NCBI GenBank assembly: GCA_021186555.1
Contig: JAJKFL010000004.1
Location: 10,298,001 to 10,362,000, forward strand
Length of the DNA: 64,000 nucleotides
Direction of reading: 5' to 3'
Origin: Reticulitermes speratus
Lineage: Eukaryota; Arthropoda; Insecta; Blattodea; Rhinotermitidae
Positions within the stretch are counted from its first letter, which is position 1; each line of letters begins with the position of its first letter. Below, piece by piece: positions 1 to 12,700 of the stretch. Under the pieces are notes generated by a model. It ran no database searches. It saw only the letters and a list, made by a program, of their open reading frames with translations, and was not told the origin of the DNA. The position numbers were made by a program, and so were the translations under genes.

Positions 1-191
1 AATGCTAGGCATTTGGAGTGTGTTGGATCATCTTGATGGAAATGCTTCAAATTCCAACATGGCTAACGGTTTCTTCTCAAGATGCAGATTTATGTATTCC
101 ATAGGTTTCCACCTTGATGTTCCACAGTTTAACACAGAAATTGATGCACGGACATTTGTCTGTAGCAGCCATTTCATAAAACAAGCAGCCC

Positions 192-239
<48 letters not shown>

Positions 240-588
240 AAACAGTACTTTACTTGCAATTCACATGCAGCAGCTGGCGTGAAGTCAGAAGTCTTGATAA
301 AATCTGTGATTGATTATCTGTGTAGTGTTACTGACAGTAACATTGGTCCTGAAATGTATGTTAGGCACTTGTCTGTGCATAAGCCACAGGAATTGTTGTG
401 AATGTGAAAAATATCTGACACTACAGGTGTATAATAATATCTTCCATATCATCCTCTTCCAAGTGAGAATTGATTCAGTTTTGTCATACTTTTTGATCAG
501 TGTTTTTGTGTATGAGATTTGAGATCATCATAGCTGTGATGACGAACACTGCTGTCTTCTGAGCTGTAACACTGTGCAGTTCTGGTAG

Positions 589-655
589 AAGTCCTGATGT
601 TTCAGAGGAAGATTAGGAGTGACAGAGGCAGCAGGTTCCTCTGAAATGTTGGTAC
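589..655 (+). repeat. Hammerhead-like core fragment, degraded
   Basis: Contains AGAGGCAGCAGGTTCCTCTG followed by AAATGTTGGTACACC, aligned with the better copy at 60338. The CTGA part is lost. Confidence 0.45.
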
Positions 656-1424
656 ACCTCTACATGGCAGAAAACAGCAGTCTTCAACATTTTTAATGTC
701 TGGATTTGCAACATATTGTTATTTGGTTGCAGCGACATGCAAGAATCAATATTATTTATTGTCTTCCAGAACTTTACTGTGGCTACAGAAGAAAGTCCCA
801 TGGATGGTGGGGATGACAGTACTTGAGGTGTCCCACTTTCTACTTACTACCGCATTCCTATCCAGCCCAAGTGTCTATTGCTAGTGAAGGGCATTATGTG
901 GTTAGCAGTACTAATATTCATGTGAACAGAAGTACAAGAATGAATGGTAATATACAATACAGGGAAGTATGCTGGAGGGGGAAGCAGAACAGGATGAGGG
1001 AGATGCAGAGAGGATCAATACATGGGACTTCTTTTTGTGGCCACAGTAGAGCTTTATCAATATGCTGCTCACAAATCATGTTTTGTTCTGGCTCATTGTT
1101 TACCTCAGTTTGTTGTTAAATGTTGAGATGCACAACATAACATAACCATGCACAAAGAAACTCGTGGCCATATATAACTAGTCAGAAATGTACAAATACT
1201 ACCTGTAAAATGAGTATCTTCAAGTATTCATGCTTAAACTGTCTTGATGCTTGATTACATGTGACCAGTTCTTTTGATATGTTCGTATAAAACAGCTTCA
1301 CCATAAATACAACATAATACAGATCACTGTGTGAATTAGTTTAGACCTACTTTCCTGTCATCTTTTGGGGGCACAAAGCACACATGATAGAGGTGAGAAA
1401 TGCATACAAAATTTTAATCTGTAA

Positions 1425-1505
1425 ACTGTAAGGGAACAGACCACTTGGGAGACCCAGGAATAGATGGGAGGAAGATCGAGGTGTAGCTATTAATTAATGA
1501 AACTG
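1425..1505 (+). mobile_element. Short LINE ORF2 3'-end fragment
   Basis: The plus strand reads GRPRNRWEEDRGV, the Gly-Arg-Pro-x-x-Arg-Trp-Glu tail motif typical of the C-terminus of the LINE family found intact enough at 19969-22391. Only a scrap is left. Confidence 0.55.
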
Positions 1506-1554
1506 ATTTCACAAAAATACATTATTCTTGATTCATTCCATTGTGATGATGATG

Positions 1555-1620
1555 ATATAGATAAACACTGTCGATCACAACTAAACATTCTTAGTTGTGA
1601 TCGACAGTGTTTTTCTATAT
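1555..1620. repeat. Short near-perfect hairpin, 30-bp arms and 6-bp loop
   Basis: Arms 1555-1584 and 1591-1620 are reverse complements with one mismatch, including a perfect 22-bp stretch; the loop is ACATTC. It could be a tiny MITE or a small-RNA hairpin. No protein-coding sign. Confidence 0.85.
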
Positions 1621-1873
1621 TATTATAAGTACATTATTAATGAAATGATTATATGTACATGTTGTCATCTTTCAAAGTTATTTCCACTGGATGCTACACA
1701 CTGCTCCATACGAGCCTTCCAGGCCTCGAAGCATCACTAAGTCATCTTGTGAGAGTGCTATAAGTAACTCTGCGATCTTCTCCATACACCCTTTGTAACA
1801 TTGAAGGTTTTGGTGGCAGTTTTTTTCAATCTCACAAGAAACTTGATGTTTATACTCATTTCTCTTTTTTTAA

Positions 1874-3136
1874 TTGAGTATGATCATGACAAGTTACAAG
1901 AAGTTAGTCGGAGAAAGTGCGGCAGTGGACAGCGAAAGCACGGAAGCGTGGCTGGAAAGACTGCCATCTTTGTTGGAGGGCTACGAACAACGTGATATTT
2001 ACAACGCGGATGAGACGGGGCTCTTCTACAACGTGCTTCCTGATAGAACCTTGGCTCTCAAAGGAGAGTCTTGTCATTGAGGGAAAAACTGTAAAGACAG
2101 ACTTACTGTTTTACTTTGTGTTAACAGTGATGGAACTGACTAACAAGTGCCGATTGTTATCGGAAAATCTCCGAAACCGCGATGTTTCAAGAATGTCAAA
2201 AAATTACCCACCAAGTACCACGCGAACAATAAAGCGTGGATGACCACAGACATTTTTTCTTCATTTCTGCGTTCATTAGACGCAAGTATGGGTGCACAAA
2301 ACAGGAACATTCTCCTCTTTGTGGACAATTGTGCCGCACATCCGAAGGATACATCGTTTCTAAGAAATGTAAAAGTCATACGGTACCCGGCAAATTGTAC
2401 AAGTGTGCTCCAGCCCCTTGATTTAGGGGTAATAAACTGTTATAAGCAGCTTTATAGAAAACGCCTCGTGCAAACAGCTGTTTGCTTAATGGATGCAGGC
2501 AAAGATACGAAAAAGAAGATAAACGTGTTGGAAGCTTTGCACTACACTGTGGCAGCCTTGCAAGAAGTAACCCAGCAGACAATCGAAAATTGTTTTCGGA
2601 AAGCTGGTTACGTGCAGGGACAATCTTCAGGCGATAGTGACGTCGTATTTACCAACGATGACGACGATTTCCGCCAAGACTGGGAAAAGTTCAGTGGCAT
2701 GAACAAAGATAAATTCGAGGACTACGTCTCTGTGGACAGTCACGTGGCAACCTTTGGTGTACAAGCAGTGCAGGAGCTGTGCGTGAGCCTCGTGACGTCC
2801 GGGAGTGTGGAGCGGGAAGAAGGAGAAGAAGAAGCTGGCGAGCTTTGCTGAGACGCATGAAGCGCTGATGGAAGTAAGATCTTTCTTTTATGCGCACAGC
2901 ACGAGTGACAGTGGTCGTGAAAGTGTTCTAGGCCTTGAAAAATCGTACTTTGAATTGAGGAGGAGTAAAGTTTGGTCAAAACAAACGTCAATGAAAGATT
3001 TTCTCAGCAAGAAGTAATAATTATCATTAAATTATTCTTATCTATAATTTTTAATGGTTTCCCGGTACTATCATTTCCCGTATGTATCGTTCAAATTTTC
3101 CGGTCCCCTGAAAAACGATGGATAGAGGTTTCACTG
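1874..3136 (+). pseudogene. Tigger/pogo-like (Jerky-type) transposase, truncated and frameshifted
   Basis: Two reading frames together cover the DDE catalytic core of a CENP-B/Jerky-type transposase. Residues around 2005 read NADETGLFYN (first Asp), around 2325 LLFVDNCAAHP (second Asp) and around 2410 LQPLDLGVI (third Asp). The frame breaks near 2080-2130 (stop after GESCH). The N-terminal helix-turn-helix DNA-binding domains are missing, so the element is 5'-truncated. After the ORF, 3100-3136 ends with GGTTTCACTG followed by TA, the reverse complement of a Tigger-type terminus that begins CAGTGAAACCTC. Inactive. No intact terminal repeat is seen on the left. Confidence 0.88.
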
Positions 3137-3951
3137 TATTTCAAAACATTTATACTTCATTTAAACACTGCAATATCATTTACAAATGGATTTTGTACTT
3201 AATGGAAAGTACAATATAAATTTGACACTTTAACACTAATTTCAGAACTTTAACCCAATTAATATTCAGCAAACTCTTTTGAAAACGTAAGTACAAATTC
3301 ATATAAAATACACAAACCTTCGTGCTGTTTACAACACATATTAGATAACCCTACTCTGTATTCATTTACTTTCATTTACTGCTATTTTATATAGCACGGT
3401 TAGACGTACTACATAAGCTCGTGCAAGATTTACAACTTCCTTTCCCTTTTCTTCTTGAAATTAATTTAAATTCTAACTCACACTGTCAATGTCAGGAGTG
3501 CGAGGGAGGACAGCTCTGTTAAAGTCAGCAGGCAGTCATACAAGCTTGCTTCCTTTCTCTCTCACATTCACTCATTGCTTCTTCAATAAAAATTTTGTGC
3601 GAACCAAAAGACAATCATATCATACCTTCCCTCCCCCTCTCAGGTGCTGGCATGAAAACACAAGGTTGCTCTGTAATATGCAGTTCTACAACACTCATTC
3701 AGTCCTGTCCAGTCAACTGCATCTCATGTAATATTCCCTTTGTAATGCAACGAAGACAGAATCAACAGCCACAACTGTTAAAAATGCTGTGGTGTTAGCA
3801 AATTCAGTTCCAACTGAATTCTGCAAATATTTTGTCAACAGTCCTTCAAGATTTATATTGAATGCAGCTTCTCTTTGCACTGTATCTTGTACTTTTTTCT
3901 GTTTTCAACAACTGTTTTTACTGCATTTGTTTACAAAGCTATTGCATATTA

Positions 3952-4125
3952 AGGATTCAAGTCTGCTGAGATGTGACACTGTGTTGCCAGGTTAGTGTTC
4001 CCTGACATCTCAAAGGAACGCAGAGCCTTCAAGGGTTGAGGAACTCATCAACCCTTAAAGATGACACTACATTCCTTCAGAAAGTTGGCAAACACTACCA
4101 GCAACACAGCTGAATCCTCCACAAC
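3952..4125. repeat. Fold-back repeat, family F (degraded copy)
   Basis: Starts with ATTCAAGTCTGCTGAGATGT, the same start seen at 22581 and (diverged) at 49077 and 58447. The second half contains the partly inverted counterpart (CAGCAACACAG). Eroded at its right end. Confidence 0.6.
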
Positions 4126-4737
4126 ATGGCTGTGGAAACATCAAACCTAATTCATATTCCCCAAATTTTGAAAATAATTCTTAAAATAAAAAATAATTAG
4201 GTGATGTTTGCAACAGACAGAACTGTATATAACACATCAGAAAATAGATAAATAACTTATGAAATCAAGCAACTTCTGTTGTTAAATGCAGAGAATGTAC
4301 AGAAGTGTATATAACAAAATTATGCACAGGATCAGGAAGAGTTGCTCAGGTAATCTAAGTTCAGAACGTTGGGAAACACTGCCCTAGAATTTCAAAATTC
4401 ACTTGCAGCAAGATTTTCTTATTCTTCATTGCCTCATTATAAAATCTCCATTATACTTCTTACAAAAGACAAGCAATTCAGTACAAGAAAAAATTCCAGC
4501 CACCTGTATAAAGAAGTTAAATGCCAATTCCTGTACCAGACTCAGCATGTTTGTAATGATAATGCTCCAGGCTTGTATTCAGCAGGTACCTGGTTCAAAT
4601 CACAGGAGGCATTAGCCAATTAAGCTATATGGATTGCAAAATGTGAGTGATGGTCCAATTATTAAATTTGTCAGTCCATTTTTAGCTACTATTGCTTGGC
4701 CCAACAACAAAATAAATGGCGTAGCCATAAAAGGCGA

Positions 4738-4935
4738 GGTACGCAGTAATGTGGTTGGTTAAGGCACTGCACTACAAGCCAGAAGGTCGCACGTTTGATT
4801 CCTGATAGGGTCATTGGGATTTTTCAATGACTTAATCCTTCCGGCCGCACTATGGCCCTGAGGTCGACTCAGCCTCTAACAGAAATGAGTACCAGAGATA
4901 TCTCCCAGGAGGTAAAGGCAGCCGGTGAGTAGGGC
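4738..4935 (+). mobile_element. tRNA-derived SINE, type B
   Basis: A polymerase III-like A box (TGGTTGGTTAAGGCACTGCA) and a B box (GTTTGATTCCT) are spaced as in a tRNA, followed by a body rich in CCGGCCGC and GAGGTCGAC. The tRNA part cannot fold into a good cloverleaf. Confidence 0.65.
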
Positions 4936-5112
4936 TGACAACCTTGCCACTTTCATGTGCCAACTGTCTAGAAATTCTGGGAGTCTCAACCTCCTGGAGC
5001 CCCAAGGGCCTGCCCAGGACTGTATAGGGATTGCCTACCTTTGTTTTTGGAGAATACAGAAAAGGGCTACAAAGGTAGGAACATCTATATTCTCTCTGAT
5101 AGTTAAGTGGCC

Positions 5113-5478
5113 ATTAAAGCACTTAACACTTTCCAGATAAACTCTACACTAATCTGGGACTGCCATCAGTTCCTGGTGAAACTGGCAGAACATAACAGGG
5201 TTCAACTGATATGAGTGCCAGGACATATGGGAATTGATGGGAATGAAATGGCTGATCAACTAGCCAGACAAGGCTCCTCACATCCATTTATAGCACCTGA
5301 GCCTGCCATGGGCATATCTTCAAAGGTTGCCAGGGAGGTGATCAGGGGCTGGACAAATAGGCAACATGAGGAGTACTGGCAGTCTATTCATGGACAAAAG
5401 CAAACGAAGGGCTTTCTTAAAAGACCCTCTGCTAAAAAAGCTGGAGAATTACTCAACTTGAGTAGAAACCAGCTATGA
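5113..5478 (+). mobile_element. Non-LTR retrotransposon RNase H-domain fragment
   Basis: Reads VPGHMGIDGNEMADQLARQG, the C-terminal RNase H signature (HxGIxGNExAD) of I/R1-type LINEs, followed by KKAGELLNLSRNQL. Just before it the frame has an in-frame TGA where family members usually have Trp. The fragment is cut at both ends. Confidence 0.8.
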
Positions 5479-5514
5479 ACAATGACGTTAGGACAATGGG
5501 GAGCAGAAGAAAAT

Positions 5515-5602
5515 CTCGTGCCCCTGCCATAATTTGAACCCAGGATCATCCAGCCTGTAGCCTAGTTACTATACCAACTATGCTATCCCACCTCCATGGT
5601 GT
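5515..5602 (-). mobile_element. SINE head fragment, tRNA-like
   Basis: On the minus strand it reads GGGATAGCATAGTTGGTATA as A box, then TGGGTTCAAATT as B box. Related to the type A SINE at 51217 but diverged. Confidence 0.55.
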
Positions 5603-5814
5603 AAGACATGATTAAACAAAATTAAAGTGGAGGATTCTGTTTGTTTACTGCTAATTGACATTCATCACTTCTGCTGGAAGACTTGGAAGGAAGGAAGGAA
5701 GGAAGGCTGTTATGATTTGTACAAAACGTGAAGTGTGTTGTTTAACGATGCTGTGAATTACTATGATTATGTAGTATCAGTGATGAAGGAACTAATAAGA
5801 AGTATTGGCGCAAT

Positions 5815-5950
5815 TATACTGACAGGGGAAAACTGAAATACTTGGAGAAAAACCTGCCCCAGTGCTATTTTTTCCAACACATATCCCATATTGAACCTGG
5901 GCTTCTGTGGTGAGAGACAGTAACTATGGTATGGCCCTGTGTAACGTGAA
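5815..5950 (-). repeat. Dispersed repeat, type E (SINE body)
   Basis: On the minus strand it carries TTTTTCTCCAAGTATTTCAG and then CCCCTGTCAGTAT, also found at 17050-17100. Copy number two in this window. No coding potential. Confidence 0.5.
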
Positions 5951-6558
5951 GAGGAGGGAAATGTTGTCTATGTACTGAGAGCACAAAAAAAAAGAAACCT
6001 CAGTCAGATGTGATACTGTAGTCTGGTAGGCACATACAACTTACCTAACAGACTACTGTCACATCCCAGATGAGTGTAATCTTAATATTCAGCAGCTTGG
6101 GAATCAATTCAGACACTTTTCCACAGTCATACATGAAATGCATTGCTGGAATAAGACTGTAACCTTGTTATCTATAACAAATACCATATGCATATTAGCA
6201 ATCTAACTACACTATTTATATATCAGCATGATGTCTAACATTATAAACATCTCTGTAACTTCAGTTACATAGATTGTCCCATAGCAATCTCTTTTTGAAC
6301 ACATTCTGCAAAACAGTATTACACAACAACTATGATTCTGCATCACCAATCAAGACAGGCCGTATCACTGTATTCCAGCATTATAAAATCCATATTCAAT
6401 AGCATCCACAACAACTGCAGTCATGAAGATGTTCTTGCTTCATCAAATATGAATACCGTGCACTAAAACCTTCATGGGTGATTGTCACCCACAAAGATTT
6501 GATAACTTTTCGTTGCCATGAAAGTATCAAGTCTTACATGAATACTTCCAGACATATA

Positions 6559-7275
6559 CAGCAGAACCCGGATAAGAAGTCCCCGTATTAGAAGTTTTCC
6601 CCTGTAAGAAGTCTGATTTTTCAAGTCCCGAAATAAAATCCATGTGTACATTAATTTTTCCCCGATATGAAGCTTCCTGCTTATTAAGTTTTCCCACCTA
6701 AGAAGTCGAATCTCTTGATACCAAGAGTATGCTTTTTTATGAAATCTTACCCGTTTAATAAGTTTTTAAAGATATGTATAAAAAAATGTAATTTCCAAAG
6801 TTTTATTTCCTTCAAATATGAGAAATCTTAAGTTGCTGTTGATTCATCGATCACTTGCTATCTGACTATCGATATAAGCGATATATACTATGTTGTGCTT
6901 TGTTCAGTGCAAACTATTGAACAAATATGTGAGGGGGACGAAAAAGTTTCAGAGAGTGAAGAAGAGGAGGAAGATAGTGTAGTGCCATCTTACAATGAGG
7001 CTCTAAATGCCCTAGCCACATTTCGAGCATTTATTGACAATGTTCCCGAAACTATTCTTAAAAGCATTAGAGAAGGAGAATCGTTTTCCATGGCACTAAG
7101 AAGAAACTTCACAAAACAATCCACTCTGGATTCCTTTTTTGTAAAAGAACTGTATGTTTAATGTACTAGTTACTATCATATTGCTTTTAATAAGCTTTCC
7201 CTCTTAATAAGACTTCCCGCTTAAGAAATCCCTAATCCTCTGGTCCCTTGAAAGATTTCTTAACGGGTTCTACTG
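6559..7275 (+). mobile_element. Tigger-derived MITE, copy 1, with TA duplication
   Basis: 717 bp flanked by TA on both sides. Ends are CAGCAGAACCCGG and CGGGTTCTACTG, imperfect inverted repeats. The same element is at 50099. Inside, 6895-7161 encodes an 88-residue remnant of a transposase C-terminus; the DDE core and DNA-binding domain are deleted. Confidence 0.9.
6895..7161 (+). pseudogene. Transposase C-terminal remnant inside Tigger MITE
   Basis: Encodes an acidic stretch (SESEEEEEDSVVPSY) followed by ALNALATFRAFIDNVPE and a TKQSTLDSFF tail. A similar tail (TSMKDFLSKK) closes the transposase at 1874-3136. This is the usual C-terminus of Tigger/Jerky transposases and cannot be active alone. 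Confidence 0.8.
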
Positions 7276-8473
7276 TAGTTGTATTGTCAGTTCTTATGTA
7301 TTCTGATGATGCTGGGGACACTTAGGATTACTGCGTTTCTGGAAATTGTGGCCTCATATTATCCTTTCAAAGACCTGCTTTTGTGTAGGAAAACACCCTT
7401 AGAAATTCATTTTATATATTTAGGCAACAGGGATGTTTACAAAATTTTTAAGCTATGCTGCATAATGTCTGTTTTATTTTCCACAAAATGACATTTATTT
7501 TATAATTTTATTTTATCTTTTTCCATTCAAATAATATGTTTTTCATAAACCATGTGCTAAAATTTAAATAAAGGTTAAATAAGTAACACATTTCAGAACC
7601 TGATCTGTTCCCATCCTTACGTAAATGTGTGAGGCATCACCTACTCATTTGGGTCTAACAGATTTATTTTCTCAATGCAACACTTCAGAAATAGATCCAG
7701 TTCCCAAAACAGCATGTTCTTTCTTGAACATACGACAGACAAATAAAAAAAAAATCTGTAGTTTTATTGTGACAGTTTGTATAATAAACTAACATCTCAA
7801 TAAAGCAAAGTTTACTGTTCTCCCCAACTCCACAAATTCGAATTTAAGAAATACAGTCTTTTCACAGTTTCTGACTCACACAGAACAATGATTTAGGAAA
7901 AACAAATGCAATAAACTCCACTTTTTAAAATAGTAGTGGAAAAATACAGTCTAATGGAGTGTGTGTATTTTGGAAACCATTTTTTATGACTTTGCATACC
8001 TTATTATTTGCCTTCATGTTCATTTACTGCAGTTGCAATGTATTGCTGCACAGTAAAGAACACCAGTGACATCACACTATACGGTATTTGCTAGTATTTT
8101 TGTCTTCTGCTACAAAAAAGTTTAATCTGAGCTTCATTTAACACATGAGCTGTGCTTAACTGACACTAATGCTAAATGAAATCTGCCTGCCAACTCTTGG
8201 TGGACTCCTAATACTAAATTTCAAAGACATGCAATGAAAAGTTTTTGGAGATGAAATGTGTGGATGGCTAAGAACGAACTCCCCATCAATCATTAATTCC
8301 AAGCACTTTGTGTAAAGAATGAATAAAAATACTGTCAATTTCTATATGAAACTAGCCTCAGACTATGTAGCAGTGAAGGAACACATTTTTGTGTGCTTAG
8401 TTTTCTGTGATATGCCTTGTAGCTTGACAGAGGACAAACCTGCTGCCTCCACCTCCAGGGTAGAAGACTCCCT

Positions 8474-8522
8474 TCCACCCTGAAGATGAAGGCAACGGGT
8501 TCCTCTGATATGGTGGTACCTG
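8474..8522 (+). repeat. Hammerhead-like core, partly degraded
   Basis: CCACC, CTGAAGA, T, then GAAGG...CCTCT as a weak helix and GGTGGTACC, where GGTGG pairs with CCACC. The GAAA segment reads GATA here. Confidence 0.45.
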
Positions 8523-8624
8523 TACACTAAATGGCATTAGCAGACAATAACAAACATAATTCATATGACTAAATCCATAAACTGGATCCTACAAACGTCT
8601 TGTATGTATGTGTTTATGGTAAAG

Positions 8625-8900
8625 TTCACCCTAGAACAGGCCATGAAGGCCCAGACGGGGAGTAGAGGTATAGCTCTACTCTTTCTTTAACCTCGGCACT
8701 AGATGGGGGTGGGTGGTCAACTCCACGCCCCGGCCACTTTACCCCCAGGAATGACCCGGTACCCATTGTACAGGAGGCTGGGTAGGCCCCAGGGCCGGTC
8801 TGGACTGGTGCTGAAAATCTCGCCCCCCACCGGGATTCGATCCCTGGACCGTCCAGTCCGTGGCGAGTCGCTATACCGACTGAGCTATCCCGTCCCCGTA
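8625..8900 (-). mobile_element. tRNA-derived SINE, type A, nearly full length
   Basis: On the minus strand it begins GGGATAGCTCAGTCGGTATA (A box), then GGGATCGAATCCC (B box), a body with GGCCTACCCAGCCTCC, and a tail encoding the spurious peptide SSAEVKERVELY seen in many insect repeats. Same family as 51217-51458 on the plus strand. Confidence 0.85.
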
Positions 8901-9004
8901 TGTGTTTATGATGTTGAGCATATTACAAGGCACATACTAAAACGCCAAGAATATGATTGGTCAGCACTCACACTAGTTGGAGAACGTAAAGCTGTCCCTG
9001 TACC

Positions 9005-9080
9005 CAAGCTCCATGCTGAGGTGTATCAGGGTCGAACAGATCACAGGCAGTTACTATAGTGACTGAGCTGTCCCATTCAC
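9005..9080 (-). mobile_element. SINE head fragment, type A
   Basis: Minus strand GGGACAGCTCAGTCACTATA followed by a GTTCGACCC B box; the body is lost. Confidence 0.5.
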
Positions 9081-9614
9081 CTTATGCACTAATAATCAAT
9101 TCTCAGGTCTCATGTGTTAAGGAAACAGATTGCATAATGTCAACTCAACAATCTTCATGTAAAAGACAAACACAAAGAAATTTGAAGAGATATTGTTACA
9201 CACGTACACTGATAGAAAAATTTGAAATTTCTGTTTGTAGTATGACCTCAGACGATAGCACTTTTCAAATTTACAATCTGAATTTGTGATTACAGATACT
9301 TCTTAATCATTATGTGATGCAACAGATTTGTCCAGCAAATCTATGCTTCTTGGCTCACTTTCTACCACTTAATATAACTGAATAACAATGGATAAAAAAT
9401 AATTTTGCCTGATGGCTATGGGACAGTTGGAATGTAATCATCTTTCTATAAAGACATGCAGGAACAACAGGCTATCCCTCAGAGCAACACAAACGAAGAA
9501 ACAGCCATCCATTACTAAATATATGAATAAGGTGTGGCAGATGAAGTTTGTAACCTTGATACTATACTTATGTTCCAAAATACATAATTAACCTAAGTAT
9601 AAAAATAAACTTAC

Positions 9615-9731
9615 TTGTTTTGGGTGTGAGATATACAGAGATTGCAGTAATGGGGTCATTAGAAGGATCGCGGTACAGTTCCGTAACTAGCAGATCATTG
9701 TCTTTCATGCGGAGCGGAAACTTCTGCATAT
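9615..9731 (-). CDS. KCTD3-like exon 7, last exon inside the window
   Basis: Acceptor CCAG|ATATGC, donor ACAA|GTAAGT. It encodes [20 protein letters not shown] followed by [19 protein letters not shown], matching the family directly after exon 6. The donor shows that the gene continues to lower coordinates. Confidence 0.94.
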
Positions 9732-12700
9732 CTGGAGATCATAAAACAGAGACATTCACCTCACGTAAAATCCTAGGCATGTGAAGTTTAGCCTCAAACA
9801 CAATTTTACAGGGGGGGGGGGGGGACACTGCGACACTCACAAAATTTCAAACACCTATTCATTAAAATAAAAATGGAGATAATGTGGGTCAAATCTCGCA
9901 CAACGTACAGTCACAGTCACTACAATGTACTTGCATAAAACTGATACGAGTACTTTTACCGCTTTTGATCTTCAAATATAAGCAATATACATAAAACAAA
10001 AGGATAATGGAAAACTGAACAGCAATCACGGTGAAATCTTGGGTCCACCACAGGTTCACAACATAGAATAAACCAAGATATCTACACTGTTTTACTTCAA
10101 TGTCCACCTCCAATTAAATTTCTTTGATTATTTTACAAAGCCCAGCCTCATGTTCCCATAATCCCCACTTTCTATACTTCCCATTTCCAGTACATGTACA
10201 CTGTACAGCATAAATCACTTTAATATTTATAACATTTCAGCCAATGTCCAGTAAGGGTATGTTTATACCTTTATACCTTGCCCAGGCAATACACTGAAGC
10301 CATGTTCAAGGCATGAATACAGATGGTGTGAGTGTTCAGCTTCGTGCTCTAAGACATTCTGTAGGTCAGCTCATAGTTCTTAGTGGTAAAATTTTCAAGC
10401 ACAAGGATAGGAGCAAGTCTCTTGTACACTGGTGGCTATGGCAGATTGATGGACAAAATGAAACAAATACCCCGCCTTTGCCACATTGCATATAGGGTGT
10501 ATCACGTATGGTGGGGCTCCATGTGGTGGCAAATGTATGGCCCTTTCTTCCCTTCTTTCACTTTCTCCATTACTTCTAGAGACATTTCACTGGAGACAGC
10601 AGCAATTTCTGACCTTGTCGGTGACCTGTACATTGCCTTTCCAAATTTTGTCTCCACACCTGTGTCTCAATCAAGTGTTTTTACTGTGTCTGTAAGGTCC
10701 AAATTCAAGGACCTGACTGGTACACTCTGGTAAGCCCTGTCTGTATTTTACATGGTTATTCTTTTTATTACCTCACATATCACACAGACAAATTGTTTTC
10801 ATGTATGATTAGGGTTCCATTTCACTTGTTTTTCTTGAAGAGGCAAGTTCTTTTTTACATATTATCAGTGTGTCACAGATCTATTGTCTTTTATTAATCA
10901 AATGTTATAGCCATTTGATCTGTGAGGCATTACTAAACTTTCCATACATTATTTAATTTGTTTTCACACACACACACACACACAATATATATATATATAC
11001 ACACATATATATATATATATATACAGGTAACTCTTGTTTTATGTCCATTTGTTTTAGGCCTTTTTGCTGTGAAACCCCTGCAAATTTACATCACTTCTTA
11101 ATTTGCGCTCTCTTGCTTTCAGTTTAATGCCCTCAGGCTGGCTGTGCACTTGGATGCTGCTGGGTGAATACACATCTCACAGTGCAGAAAAAAGTTGGAA
11201 GGATGTTACCTCACTGCAAACTACGTCAGTCACCGTGTGTTCCTATTTAGTTCAGGCCATGTGGTTTATCTGCAATAATTTTTTTTTTCATACCTACCAA
11301 CGCCACAATGACACACCACATCCTGGGGGAGGGGGAAACAAAACACAAAAAAGCTGACATGACAGTGAATAACACTGCTCAACAAGAACTTGTTTATGTT
11401 ACTTTTTTTCATAACTTCTAAATAAAATGTGCCTGCTGAACACATATCTGACATTGGTTTTCCTTTAGTTTCGATATTTCAACAGATATTTAGCATTTTA
11501 GGTTTTTAAGAAAACCGCCACCATCAAACGCTTGCTCTTCTTAGTTAGTGTTCCAGCTGCTATATGTCACATGAATACAGGCTTGTCTTCTTCCTTCAAG
11601 ATCGACAGACTTCGATATATGGATTTCAGGCTCCATCATCGATATTTTCACACAAAGGAGTTTGATTGTGTACTGAATGTTAGCTGCAGTCGTGTGATTT
11701 CAGTATTTCTTCAGTGTTTTTCATTTTAAAGCAAGAATGTCAAAGGGAAGAGGTTGTAAATTTACAGTCGATTATTTTTTTTATGTTTGTGGTTTCTATA
11801 TAAGCCCAAAGCAGGTGAAACATAACATTGTGCATGGGACAAAGTTCTGCACAGTGTACAAAGCATAATTCAGAGTCCTGTCAAAGACCAGGATAAATTT
11901 TGGGCTCCCCATGTGTGTTGTGGTAGCTGCCGATCTACCTTAGAAGGATGGCTGCATGGGACTAGAAAGTGTATGCCATTTGCTATACCACGAATTTGGA
12001 GAGAGCCTACAAACCACCATATTGATTGTTACTTTTGTATGATTGACATAACAAAGTACAAAAATTCCAGGTATGTACAATGTAATCCACAAGGCTTTAG
12101 TTACAAGAGAGAACATCTTGCTGCCACCCCTCCACATTAAACTGGGACTACTGAAGCAGATTGTTAAGGTTTGGATCCTAATTCTGCTGCTCTGCATCAC
12201 ATTAGAAAAATATTTCGTTTGGCTGATGCAAACGTGAAAGGTGGCATATTTACTGGACCACAGATTCGTGTGATGCTTGCATCTCGAGCTCTTGAACAAA
12301 CAATGACTGTTGTTGAAAGGAATGCTTGGGAGGCCTTCAGAATGGTGGCGACATATTTTCTTGGCAAGAATAAGTGCGAAAATTATGAAGAATTAGTGGA
12401 ATCTTTGATTCAACATTATGAAGTACTAGGCTATAGAATGTCAGTAAAATTGCATTACTTTCATTCGAATCTTGAATTTTTTAGACCAAATCTAGGAGAC
12501 GTTAGTGAAGAACAAGGTGAACGCTTCCATTAAGATATTGAAGCTAGTGACAAAAGATACCAGGGACGATGGGATGCTGCTATGATGGGTGATTATATCT
12601 GGGGTTTGGTTCGTGCTGATGAGTCGTCTTCTCATAAGCGAAGAAGCACATCTGCTGTTCATTTTTAAATGATTGGTAATGCATGATCAATGTAAATATG

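Noticed and set aside
2..313. 103-codon plus-strand frame with a CSSHF motif, possible THAP domain
   Set aside because: No C2CH spacing or AVPTIF-like tail; it runs into an AT microsatellite. Not supportable.
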